From Trogon surrucura (lineage: Eukaryota > Chordata > Aves > Trogoniformes > Trogonidae): a stretch of DNA of 64,000 bases. A model generated the notes under the pieces. That model made no database searches. It saw only the letters and a program-made list of their open reading frames with translations, and was not told the DNA's origin. This document shows, piece by piece, positions 49,720 through 61,105 of this stretch; the first letter of the stretch is position 1; each line of letters starts with the position of its first letter. The position numbers were made by a program, and so were the translations under genes. The stretch is taken from assembly GCA_020746105.1 (NCBI GenBank), contig CM036617.1, positions 133,947,845 to 134,011,844 of the forward strand, read 5' to 3'.

Positions 49720-52700
49720 ATGGAGTTATGCAGCACGGTGGTGAGCAGCACATTTGCCATCCTCTTGCTTCTGCATCTGGGTGAGTCCTCAGCTCAGTGA
49801 ACCCTCCCAGTTCTTGTAGCGTTTCCACAAATCTCACAAGATTTGGGGTGTTTTTAGGTTCCTCCTGATTTGCCTTGTAACGTACCTCACATAATTTAGA
49901 GCAGGCTCATTCCAGCCATGAAGCTGCCTTCTCAACTTCTCTGGCCCACCCCTGTACTGCCCAACAGCTCTCTGCAGGGCCATGTGCTGGAAATTAGGAG
50001 AGAAGGACTAGAGGCTGAGAGGCTCCTTGCATCCACAGCTCCTGTTATTTCAGAGGCAACTCAAGCTTTGGGACCCAGTCTGCCTGCTGAGCTTGCCAGC
50101 CAAAACCGGGGTGCCTGGAGCATCATCATGTTTGGGGAGCTGTCCTGTAGAGATGCAGCGGAGTTCCTGTGAAAGCCAGGGTGTACATCAAGCAGAGAGT
50201 GGGAAATAACGCCCGCCGCACTGCCTCCAGCTGCCTGGTCAAAACCAGACGTGATGCTCCCAGCCTGCTTAGTTTGACTGCTAATGTTATGAGGTTTGGT
50301 GGACTTTTTAGTGCTCATTTACTAAGAAAGGGAGGTGACTGAAGAAGGCCAAGCCTGCATATCTTAGATGCTCACCTTTGATTCTTCTGGTTGCAGAGGA
50401 AAGATTGGAAATCTTTTATACACCCTACAACCAAAACCAAAGCAAAAGATACCAAGTCTTATTAGTAACATTTGTAATTTTTACAGACAAAATCATCATA
50501 GTTTTCTGTGATCCTATGTAACTACTAAAAACCTGTGTTAGCAATGTTGCAGATTACCTGTCCTCTTGGAGGAATATGTAACTTGTGGAAAACTCTCTGT
50601 TAAACTCATGTAACTTTTTATTTTGTGCTTCTGTGACCTGGGTGATCTGCAGGTTAGGCATCTCGGAGACCTTACCAGTAGTGAGGCAGGAGACCACAAC
50701 CCTTATTCCCAGTTATGCCTCTGTCGCTCAATCTCCTTCTCATGGTCTGCAGACATCCTCTTTACAGTGAAGGAATCACAGAATCACACAGAATCACAGA
50801 ATGTTAGAGGTTGGAAGGGACCTCAAAGATCATCTAGTCCAATCCCCCTGCCAGAGCAGGACCACCTACAGCAGAGCGCACAGGAATGCGTCCAGGCGGG
50901 TTTTGAATGTCTCCAAAGAAGGAGACTCCACAACCTCCCTGGGCACCACTCATAATGTTTCTTCAACCTTATACATCCTACTTCTTTTATTGTCAGGTAA
51001 TCCTCACCCCAAGAACAGGAACCTGATGTTAGGCCAGGCTTCTTTCTTTATTCCTTTATCCTTTCATTTTCCTGGGCTTTCCACCTTTCTCCATACAGTA
51101 GTTGGAAAAAGGGGTGAGTGAATTTGCCTGTGCTGCCTCAAGTCTTGGCTAGAGAGGAAGGAGGGCTGGAAAATGCTGTCATGCCTTTGCTACCAGTGGG
51201 ACAACTAAATCTTGTTGAGTGGAAAAAGATTGTTTCAGTAAAACTGTTGACATCTCAAAATTGCGACTGATGGTGAATCCACCTCAGCCACTGGTATTTT
51301 CCTATTTCTGAATGTATGTGAAACAGAATACCCATTAGTCATATAAAGAGCCTAAAGCGAAGGGAAGAAAAGCTATGAACGTGAAAGAGATTGATTGATT
51401 GATTGATTGACTGATTGATTGATGAGACAAAGGAATGAAGAATTCAGAAGTTGAGGATAATCTTCCCAGTATCTAGGGAAGGGAGGAGAAGAATATGTGT
51501 CTTTCTGGAGGGGTGGGAACTGTTCACTGAGCCACCCTTCAGAAAGTGAATGCATGCCTTCTTTGGTGGGTATTGACTTTCAGGTCTGATCCCCATTACG
51601 GCACAGCAGAATGAAGTACAGATTGGGATCACAGGACAGGATGTGATCCTCAACTGCAGAGGCATATCTGACAACATAGGTGTGACCTGGAAGTACTATA
51701 AGTCTGTTATAAGGTTGTTTAAAGGTGACTATTTGAAGGGTAAGGCTTCCAATTCACCATCCCTTCTCCCCAGTATATGGCTGAGAAACTTCTTCCCTCC
51801 TAACAAAGTTTACTTTTTCAAAAGGCAGAGCTCCCATGGCCCATCGATCTGAAATCAACCGATCAACCAAACACCTGAAAGTGTCGAACCTAAGCCTCTC
51901 CGATGCTGGCATCTACACCTGTGAATATGACTCTCACACAGTCAGTATCTCACTGCATGTCTTCAAATGTGAGTGATTAGAAGGCTTTTATCCATGAGGA
52001 CGGGAGAGGGGAGTGAACAGTAGAGCTCGGAGAGACGTCTCTGCTGGGCTTCCTTATTCAGCTGCCATTTCTTCTGGCCTGGGCTATCGAAGTTCATTTC
52101 TCCTGCATCTCTAGGGAACACAGTTTCCATATTCTGTTTCCTGTGATGTTTCCCTCTCTTACAAGAAGAGGAGTTAACTTACTGGCTGTGCTTTTCATTT
52201 TTGCAGTGACAATCTCTTCAGATGGGCACTTCCTGCCAAATGATACCCTCAAGCTGACCTTAATACAAAACCCATCTCATCCTCTACACGGTCTCAGCAT
52301 CACATTGTTCAACAGTAGCAATGCCATAGTAAGATCAAAATTCTTACAAATCGGGGGCAGTCAAGAATACATGCTAGAGTCAGAGAAACTGAAGACTACA
52401 GACAACGGCACCTGGGTGTGTCACATCCATTCAGACTCTCCATTGATTAATCAGAACATCTCCTTTGATGTGAAAGTACTAGGTATGTGGTAACTGAAAT
52501 GCAACTCACAGCCTCAAGAACCAGTGCTCCCTTCAGCTCATGAGCTGAGCTTTTACTTTCCAGCATCTCAAGCAATGGTGTTCTGGGATCCATTTCCCAG
52601 GGCTTCCAACACTGTAGCTTGGGGATTGTTCTGCTGCTTGAGCACTGTTCCACACTTGCTCCTGTTTTCATCTCCAGGCTTGGTGAGGGGAGGATCCTCC

Positions 52701-54772
52701 TCTCCTTGGGGTTTGTGATTCTCAGTTCTGGTGACCTTGGGAGTGTTTGCTCTTTAAACTGATTCCCAGACACTATTTATTCTTTCTGGGGTACCTCGTG
52801 GCTTTTATCCAAGTCCTCTTTCAGCTGAGCACAGCACGTATCTCTCCAGATCAAGGGTGGACATATGGAAGCGTAGCCATGATTTTCCCTGCCTCTGTAT
52901 TCTTTGTCTCTTCCAAATTCAGGTTTTCAGAACCCAGATTTGGAAGTAAAGTATGCAACTATTGATAGCACTGTCATCTTGGCATGGCATATGAACTTCC
53001 AGAACATAAAATGGGAAAAAGGTTTCACAGGACAAGTGAATTGGAAACAACAGGAAAGTGCAACCAGTCATAAGTTACGTGAATTCAGTGTCACAGAGCC
53101 AGGAAAACAGCATCGGACCGAAAGCAGCCATCACTTAACTCAAAGTGTCATGAAAGTAGAACTCCCCAAAGTCCGTTTCAACGACTCTGGGCAGTACCAG
53201 TGCCAGCTGGAGTACAACGGAAAATACGTGCAGAGCAAGATAGAGCTGGTGGTGATGAAAGGTGAGAAAAAGAGATGTGGGTCAAGAGATTAGAAGTTGC
53301 AGAAACCTGGAAGCCACAAGATTATGGGTGGACCCATCTTCCCATCCTCTCACTCACATGTCCTTTTCTTACCTTTACAGTCTCAGCTAACCCTGTTGGG
53401 CCACTCTTTAGGGGGGGAAAAGTGACCCTGATCTGCCAGGTCTCTAGTCCCCTCCCATCCAAGGCCCACTTGTGCTGGGAACGTGAGAATGGGACTCAGA
53501 AGGACGTCAAGAAGTCAAAGCAGCATGAAGTGAAGGTGGAGGTGAATGTCAGTACTGCGGGACTGTGGAACTGTCACCTCATAGTAGATGATGACAGGAA
53601 GATCAGCCTTAATTACACCGTGGGTATGAAAATCAGCATTATATTCCCACCTCCACCCAAAAGCCTTAAAACTCTCTTTGTTTCTGTGTGTGAATACTTT
53701 TCTCCTTTCACAGAGGAAGCTTCTGTTTGGATTAGCTATGTGGCAATTGGAGCAGGTGTCGGAGGCAGCCTGCTGGTGTTTGGCCTTGCATGCCTGTGCA
53801 TCATAAGTGGTCTGAGGTGGCAGCGGAGAAGGGTAAGTGCAGAGAGTCCTTGTGAAGGGTGAAGAGATGACAGTCTCCCCAAACCACAGTAGTCTGATTT
53901 TCCGTCTGTGTGCAGGGCAGAACAGACGCATTATCTAATGGGTCAATCCTTAGGCTGAAAGGCTAGAGATTGACAGTCTGCAGATGCCAATCAGTACCTT
54001 TCTATCCCTTTAGAAGAAAGCGTTTGAAGCATAAAAATATCCAATCATTATTTATCCCTTCTCTCCTGGCAGCAACGTGCAAAAAGGATGATACGAGCAA
54101 GACAATACTTGCTGGAAAACAAGACATGTCAGTGTCAACAGTAAGTGGCAATGAGGGCACCCAGAATGGGCAAAGACTCTGCTTTCAAGACAGGGGAGCT
54201 GGATGGTCAAGCAGGGTATAAGTTCTATGAACGTATAGGTACAGAACTCGACTTCTGAGTTTTCACTGGCGACAGTGACAGACTGATCATTTCACCTTTT
54301 TTTTTTCTTTCATTGCCAATGATAATTCGGTGAGAATATTTATTGGTAACTATTACTTCATAGCTGAGTTGGTTATGTGGTGAAGAATTGGATACTATAA
54401 CATGTCAAAGAATTGACCTCATTTTCACCTACCTTTTATCACGGTTAAAAAATAATCCCCATAAAAGAGAGGACAAAGCCCTTACAGCTACATCAGAAAC
54501 TAGATAAATCTGTGCAATACAAGTGCTGATAAAGTTGTTTTTTAACTCTATTTGCCAAGTAAACAGCTCAAAGTAACTGAAACCCAAACCACAGCCATGT
54601 GGATGCACAAGTAACTGTTTGCATCCTCAGCGATAGAGACGGGCAGTCATTCTCTACACTACACAAAAAGCTGGGTGTTTGGCTAGCTCTGAGGTATCCA
54701 TGTGAATCCTTTCACCTTTACAGCACTGGTACTCCCATGACACTTTTCTCTTGCAGCCGGCTGAAAAAGTAG
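49720..54772 (+). CDS. CD4: T-cell surface glycoprotein CD4, nine coding exons
   Basis: MHC class II co-receptor of helper T cells that brings Lck to the T-cell receptor. Exons: 49720-49780, 51584-51724, 51825-51968, 52207-52482, 52923-53261, 53381-53623, 53714-53832, 54073-54140, 54757-54772; frame is kept, 468 residues. Signal peptide MELCSTVVSSTFAILLLLHLG. D1 (about 28-115) is split over two exons, as in mammals, with VILNCRG and IYTCEYD cysteines. D2 (116-207) has only one Cys (WVCHIH). D3 (208-320) lacks a normal pair, as known for CD4. D4 (321-401) has LICQV and LWNCHL. Membrane helix about 408-432. The tail RMIRARQYLLENKTCQCQHRLKK carries the CxC Lck zinc-clasp; its last residues come from a tiny ninth exon, chosen because a GTAAGT donor and CTCTTGCAG acceptor give CQCQHRLKK, close to mammalian CQCPHRFQK. 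N-glycosylation sites: NSS, NGT, NIS in D2; NGT, NVS, NYT in D4. Confidence 0.95.
50774..50948 (-). mobile_element. CR1 LINE 3' fragment in CD4 intron 1
   Basis: AATCACAGAATCACACAGAATC tail at the left, then GACCTCAAAGATCATCTAGTCC and CTCCACAACCTCCCTGGGCA. Short, antisense to CD4 and inside its first intron. Confidence 0.92.
51390..51425. repeat. (ATTG)n microsatellite in CD4 intron 1
   Basis: About eight units of GATT/ATTG with one variant unit (GACT), about 160 bases upstream of CD4 exon 2. Confidence 0.9.
54141..54756 (+). other. CD4 intron 8
   Basis: Inferred intron between the CxC exon and the terminal micro-exon. If it were retained, translation would stop at once (TAA overlapping the donor), giving a tail ending CQCQQ. 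Confidence 0.7.
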
Positions 54773-55122
54773 TATTGCAGCGCTGGAGCCAGAAGGACTG
54801 ATAAAGTCTCTGCCTATACCTAAACACCTGCCGGCCCATAGTGCTCTGTGAATCTGTCTCCTTTTCTGCTGTTCCGATGTAATTTTTATTTCCTTCATCA
54901 CTCCCCCAGTGTGATGCCATAAAGGGATGTTGTGTGGCTAGGATTCAATGGACAAGACAAGAAACCCTTAAGGGTTATGATTGATCCTCTGTTCTATAAT
55001 GAGAGACACTGAACAGAAGAGATATATATATATATATGTATACGCTTGTATTCTGCTCATGTACTTAATTTTACATTCTTGTGGAACCAATTTTATGTGC
55101 TTCTTTTATCTGCCTGAGCTAC

Positions 55123-55128
55123 AATAAA
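55123..55128 (+). terminator. CD4 poly(A) signal
   Basis: AATAAA about 350 bases after the CD4 stop codon, followed by GGGGTTGGGGTGG, a plausible G/U-rich downstream element. Confidence 0.65.
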
Positions 55129-55139
55129 TTACTTGGGGT

Positions 55140-58100
55140 TGGGGTGGCTTTTTGCTAGCTGGACTAATCTTTTTTTTTTCTGAGGCACTCTTGTCTGGTT
55201 CAAATTCACATTTCTCTCTTTCCTGCTAGGGTGTGGAATCCTGATTCTCACTATCTCCCATCTTCCTCATTGCCATGAGCATTCCTTAACACACCAGCCC
55301 TCTGTTCTCCATCAAACCTGTCCACCCTCACTTGTCTTTCCTGGGAAGTCTGAGCCCTACAGTATCCCACCCCAGATCCATCCTTCAGCCTGTAGTCTTC
55401 ACCTCTCCCACAACAAACCACTGCATAAGAGAAAATGCCATGAGCACTGGGGTAATTTAGGACTAATTTTGTCAGGAAAGTGGTTCAGGACACCAACAAC
55501 TTCTGGAAATCAGAGCCTGAAGAATCTATGAATGTTAATCTAGAAGGTAAGCTTGGGAAGGGGGTGGCAAAGTAATTTCCTAGGAGAATAAACCAGCCTC
55601 GGACTGAGCGAGCCCACAGTCTGCAGAGAACAGACGCTTCTGAGAAAGCCACCAAAATGGTTCTCATCAAAATCATTCTTTATTAGCTTGAGATAGGGAG
55701 AGGAAGTGAAAAGCAGAGGAAATTTAGGATGGAAGTAAAAGCATGTTGCAGAGGTACCAGAATATCCTGAAAGAAAAATACTGTTAAGATATGTACGCAG
55801 AAGCCTTGTGTTTATAGAAGTTGTTCTACTGTCTGCTAGTGGCAGGTCAAAAAGGCCATGAGGTCCTCCAGCTGTCACTGGCTACTGTCCAGGTTTGTTC
55901 ACCTGTGCTGGGCTTGCTGGAGAGAGGCAGAAAGGGCCACTGGGCTGAGGGAATGGCTCCCCGTGGCAGAGACCCCCCCTGCAGGACACTGGTGCTGGAG
56001 GAGGGGGTTTCTCTGTAGCAATCACACCAGCATCACGCCATTATTGACGAAGACAGTTGGCAACAACGGCACAGGCAACACCTGCGACCTGGAGGAAATC
56101 TTCCCCTTCGCAACACCATCGTTGCCCTGGAGGGGAGACGCAGCCCCAGCAGCTGTGGCAGCAGGTGTGGGTCGCCACCGGTGTCATGCCTGCTCCTCCA
56201 CCATCATCCTCACACAAACAGGAGGGATGAAAGCCGGTGTTAATGCCATTTTTCTTCTCATAGCTTGTACCTGTGCACACAAAACTACAGTAAGTTTGGA
56301 AAAGCCTTGGTTCATATCCCAGTGCATGCAGTAGCTTCTCCTGCTCCTGTCTTGCCTCCGAACTGCCAGCATACCTTGGGATTCAGCTGAGGCCCATCAG
56401 TCTGCTAAGCAGAGCATCACCAGGGCTTAAGGACAGGCCAGTTTGGGGAGCCGTATGAGGGAAAATGAATGCAAGGTCAGTGGTGGTCAATATTATGATC
56501 GTGACAAAGTTCTTGCCATAGTCCCCTCAACTAAAACCAGCCCCCGCTCCTGTAGTACAGACCCTTCTCCTTAAAGAGCTGCTTGAGTACCCGAGTCTGC
56601 TCCTCATTCAGTTCACGTGGGTGTCCGGAGCAGAGGGTTTATCCTGTACCACCTCATTCTCAGGTGGGACAAAGCAGCACTCTGAGTGAGCATCTGTCAC
56701 AAGCTCCTCTGGCACTGCAGCCATGTCCAGCCATTTAGCTGCTCATCCGAGGTTCTGGCAGCTGAACCAGCTACCTCTGCACCTAAAAACACAAGCCTTG
56801 ACTATTTCAGTGAGAGGATTGGTCTGACAAAAAAAAAAGACTAATAGGGTGTATCTGGTCTCCAGTACAGCATCCATCACTGAAGGAAGGTCCCAGGATG
56901 AAATGCATGGATAGCAGAGAATGCCCACACTGGTGGCTCAGAGAGCATGGAGATGCCTCTGCTGCCTGACAGCGCTGCCTGCAGCCGTTGAAGCCTAGAG
57001 GCAGTGTGCCTGCCTCAGCACAACCTTCATCTCACGCTAGCAGGTGGCAGCACAGTCTCCAAACCAGGCTGGTCCTCTTATGGGGAGAGGAGTGGCATGG
57101 TGTGGATGTATAGTCCCAGTTTTGCAACCTTCCAAGGGCAGGAAGAGGCAGGCTGAGTCCCCACAAGTGACCAAAGGCTGTGTCCCCGCTCACCTCTGGG
57201 ACTAATGTGCAGAGCATTGTCAGGTTCACACTCCTGCCATCGATGCACCAGGTCCTTTCACCCATTTCCAGATGGCCTTGCTGGCGTTACAGCAGATGTA
57301 ATGGTACCACTGACATGCCTGCAAGTGCACAGCCATGTCCACAAACGCACAGCTTCCAGTTCTCCCATCGGAATGGGAGTAACAAAAATGATAAACCTTG
57401 CTCAACACTGTACATTTCCTCAGTAGGTCTGATCTCAGGAGTCATGACACTGCCTTACTCAAAACTCACCTGTAAGTGCAAACCACTCTAGGCTTCGATC
57501 TCATAAATCTCTTTTTTGTGGCAGCTCTCCTGACTGTATCTTTTCACATGGCAACTTCTTTGTTCCCTACATACACAGACTCCCCTGAGGGTAAAAGTCA
57601 GAAAAGTCACCCACAGGGCAAGTCCTAGGTGGGCTTTGCTTTTCAGCTGAGTGCAATACAGAAAGCTTCAGTGTGGGCTTCAAGGCAGTACAGAGGTGGA
57701 ACTTCAGACCAGATCAAAACAAGCTTGCACAAAACATAAGTGTCAATGTAGATGTACCTGATGAGTCCTCAGCTGGAGCGGACTGCAGTAACATCTTGCC
57801 CGAGCCTGGGCTATGGTAATACAATCACAAGTTGCGTTTCTGACACAACACACCCTCTTCGCAGCCTGTGGAGCAGGTAACACTGTGGCAACAGGGCTCC
57901 TACAAGGCACTAAAGACAGAGATGATAAGCCAGGTGTCCTTATCAGACCACTTTTTTGTGGTCCCTTCCTTGTGGCATCTCAGGGCTGTACAGTCTGTGT
58001 TGCATGCATACTGGTTCTTTTCAGGAGGCACTGAGGACTTTCCCCTTTGCTAGATGTGACAAGGGTGTATGTACACTATGCAGTGGAATAAAGCCTCTGC

Positions 58101-58568
58101 ACAACACAAACCATGGTGATATCCAACTCCACAAAGCCATGAGCACTGCTACAGATGTATTTTATCTTGTGGTGACAGCTCATCAGAGTAGCCCTGAGAT
58201 GATGGCAAGACTTAGACATACCTGGCAACACTTAGAAGACAATAACAACAACAAGAAAAAAAAAATGAGAAGTGCTCTTTTTTCTTAACATGTTGGTCTT
58301 CCTGGTACTATTCCTCCACATGTTTCTGAGCTGCAGAAGGAAAAAAATATGTCCTTCAGTCCTTTGGACCCACCTCCAGTGCGCAGTCCCCTGTCAGGAC
58401 TCACAGATCTGCTTGCTCCTGCGGAGGAAGGGGCTTAGACACAGCTGAGGCTACACTGGCCTGGCGAGTTCTGCTGAACTAGAAACACACGGGCTGAAAT
58501 AACCCTGGTCCACAGCCCTACCTCCCGAAGCCCCTCCTGCTTCCCAGTTTATTTCTGCCCTTTGAGTG
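55140..58568. other. Intergenic, downstream of CD4
   Basis: No gene identified. GPR162, next in mammals, is not recognisable and presumably lies beyond the retroviral insertion. Several moderate frames at 55820-57490 on both strands look like a decayed coding sequence, but I recognise no family. Confidence 0.4.
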
Positions 58569-58967
58569 TGTACTGGGTTCAGCTAGGATAGGGTTAATTC
58601 TCAGTAAAGGAACTATCGGGCAAAGGGATATTCGATACCATCCTGACGACATGCTGGGGGTATATATATATGGAGCGGTCGGGGTGGGGGCGCGCGCTTG
58701 CTTCCCGGTTTCCGGTCCGTTCGGGCGGTGAGCTCCGCGTTACATGTTACTCGCGTTATATCTGGTTAAACGTTACTGTTATTTCACTGTTATTGTTACC
58801 ATTTTATGTTCACCATTAAACTGTTTTTATCTCAACCCCTCCAGGCCTTTGCCTGCGGCTACTTTCGGGTTCTTCTCCTCACTCTCGGTAGGGGGGAGGG
58901 AGCGACCACGTGGTTCCTTTGTTTCCTTCCCGCGGGTAACTCGGGTAACTCGGCTTGAACCACAACA
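58569..58967 (+). mobile_element. 5' LTR of an endogenous retrovirus
   Basis: Starts TGTACTGGGTTCAGCTAGGA, close to the start of the solo LTR at 13597, and ends AACCACAACA just before the primer binding site. TATATATATAT at 58661-58671 is the promoter TATA and ATTAAA at 58815-58820 a probable poly(A) signal. The length is about 400 bases. The 3' LTR lies outside the window. Confidence 0.8.
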
Positions 58968-58971
58968 ACTT

Positions 58972-58989
58972 TGGCGCCCAACGTGGGGC
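58972..58989 (+). other. Retroviral primer binding site, tRNA-Lys type
   Basis: TGGCGCCCAACGTGGGGC is complementary to the 3' end of tRNA-Lys(CUU). It lies four bases after the LTR end, where minus-strand DNA synthesis is primed. Confidence 0.88.
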
Positions 58990-59086
58990 GGGGGGTTTGA
59001 GATAACAACAGATTTGACAAAAGAGTGTTAAAAAGATAACTTTGTTAGATTGAATCTGCACATTAGTCAAGTAGTTGGTGGTCATA

Positions 59087-60940
59087 ATGTTGTTTTATTT
59101 ATTTACACTGTGGCATTGGCTGAATCCTTATGTATTATATATATTTCCTGCGCTGGTATTTATCAACTGTGGAAAAGGGGTCAAAGGCATGATTCTTTGG
59201 TACGGGGTGCTGACAGCTTGTAATATGATTGTATCACTGGCCATGAGGGTAAGCTGGTATTTGTATCAGGCGCTATTGTCATTCCCATACCTTGGGCGCC
59301 TCCTCTCTGGATTCATTAGTAATGGCACCAAACCCATGGGGGAAACAGAGGAGAATATTCTCTCCTGTTTGTCCTTCAAACTGATCACAACAGTTTTTGA
59401 AAACTTTGAATATTCCTGGAATACCCAATCCAGCATGGTTCTCATCCTGTGTCTCCTGGTTTTTGTCCTGTGTCTCCTGAATGTGTGCCAGATCTTGCTC
59501 GGGGTCACACCAAAACTTTCTAAGGATATCACCCAGAGGCCTGTCCTGAAGCCAGATAACTATGAGTGGCAAGGTGTGTGGGAGAAGATGGGCAAGCTCC
59601 TAGGACAATGGTCATCTCCAGTGTTTTGGAATTTCACCCCTGAACATATACAGAATCCTAGGAAACTAGCAGAGTATTTGGAGAAGGTATGCTGTCAGCC
59701 TGGCCACTCCAAAGAAGTCCAAATCACTGCTGTGTGCTGGGGCCTGGCCCATGCCTACCGAGCCATTTTCAATGTCGCCCATTATTCCCAAGGGAAAGAG
59801 GAGGCCTCTGGACCTGAAGACAAACCAGTAGATGATGTGGCTGTTCCAGTCTCTGCAACGAACGCTGCGGCTGCTCCGACCCCTGTGACAAGCGCTGCAG
59901 CTGCTCCGACCCCTGTGACAAGCTCTGCGGCCGCTCCGACCCTTGTGACAAGCGCTGCGGCCGCTCTGACCCCTGTGACAAGCACTGCGGCTGAACCAGA
60001 AAATGAGCCTGTGCCAGTACCGGTTGCTCCAGTACAGAAGAAGAAGTACACGAAGAAATCGGTTCGCTTGGTGAGGGATGAAAATGAAGCAGGGCCATCA
60101 CGAGAACAAGAAGAGGAGGTAGAGCCAGAGATAACCACCCGGTCTCTGTCCCTCAGTGAGCTGCGAGACATGCGAAAAGACTTTGGCCGCCATCCAGGTG
60201 AGCACATTATTACCTGGCTGCTCCGATGCTGGGACAGTGGAGCCGGTAGCCTGGAACTGGAGGGTAAAGAAGCCAAACAGCTGGGATCCCTCTCTAGGGA
60301 AGGGGGCGTTGACAAAGTGCTTGGGAGGCAGACACAAACCCTCAGCCTCTGGAAGCGCCTTCTGTCAGGCATGAGGGAAAGTTACCTCCTCAAGGAAGAT
60401 GTTGCATGCCACCCAGGTAAATGGACCTCAATGGAGAGAGGTATCCAGTACCTGAGGGAACTGGCTGCGCTGGAGGTGATCTATAATAATCCAGATAACG
60501 AGCAGTCACCCACTGATCCAGATGAAGTCAGATGCACACAAGGCATGCGGCGGAAGTTCCTACGAAGTGCACCGCAAACATACTCAAACTCGTTGGCAGT
60601 GCTATCCTGGAGAGAAGGGGAGGGACAAACTGTGGATGAACTGGCTCGCCGGCTCCGGCATTACGAAGGAAGTCTGTCCTCATCCCTACAGGCTTGTGTT
60701 TCCGCCGTGGAAGAACTGTCCCGGGAGGTCCAGCAGCTCAAAGTGGGTATGTCCTGCTCTACACCCACACGGGCACGTGTCTCAGCTGTTAGGACTAGGC
60801 ACTCCTCCGATCAAGAGAGAGAACATGGAAAACAAACACGCCGGAATACTCTGTGGTTTTACCTACATGACCATGGAGAGAACATGAGGAAGTGGGATGG
60901 AGAACCAACTTCAGTCCTAGATGAACGCGTACGTGAGTTG
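59087..60940 (+). CDS. Endogenous retrovirus gag-like frame, 618 codons
   Basis: Probable Gag of the ERV that starts at 58569. The ATG at 59087 follows a TAG 15 bases upstream in the same frame. The first 140 residues are unusually hydrophobic, with a segment at about residues 2-28, further ones within 35-70, and a strong one at about 117-138 (MVLILCLLVFVLCLLNVC). Next comes an Ala/Pro/Thr/Val repeat of about four to five ten-residue units, a Lys/Glu-rich linker and a capsid-like helical region from about residue 355. No CCHC zinc knuckle is seen. The frame ends at TGA (60941) but stays open another 53 codons to TAG (61103), so the TGA may be a mutation. Classification as Gag rests on position and context. 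Confidence 0.7.
59865..59992 (+). repeat. 30-bp tandem repeat inside gag
   Basis: Four to five units of the type GCTGCTCCGACCCCTGTGACAAGC, in frame, encoding APTPVTSAAA-like decapeptides. Repeat copy number likely varies between ERV copies. Confidence 0.9.
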
Positions 60941-61105
60941 TGAAAGGAAGCAGCAAAAAAGAAGGATCATCATAAGAAAAGTATTGCCCCAGTTTCCAGT
61001 GGAAAGCCCTCCAAACGAAACAGGAAAACAGATTTTGACTCTGATGCTCTTGAAGGAACCTCTAAGTCATACTCACAAGAAGTGAGTGACTCCGATCGAG
61101 AATAG

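Noticed and set aside
58744-59031. 95-codon frame across the ERV 5' LTR end
   Set aside because: It crosses the LTR-primer site border and has no homology; retroviral leader sequence.
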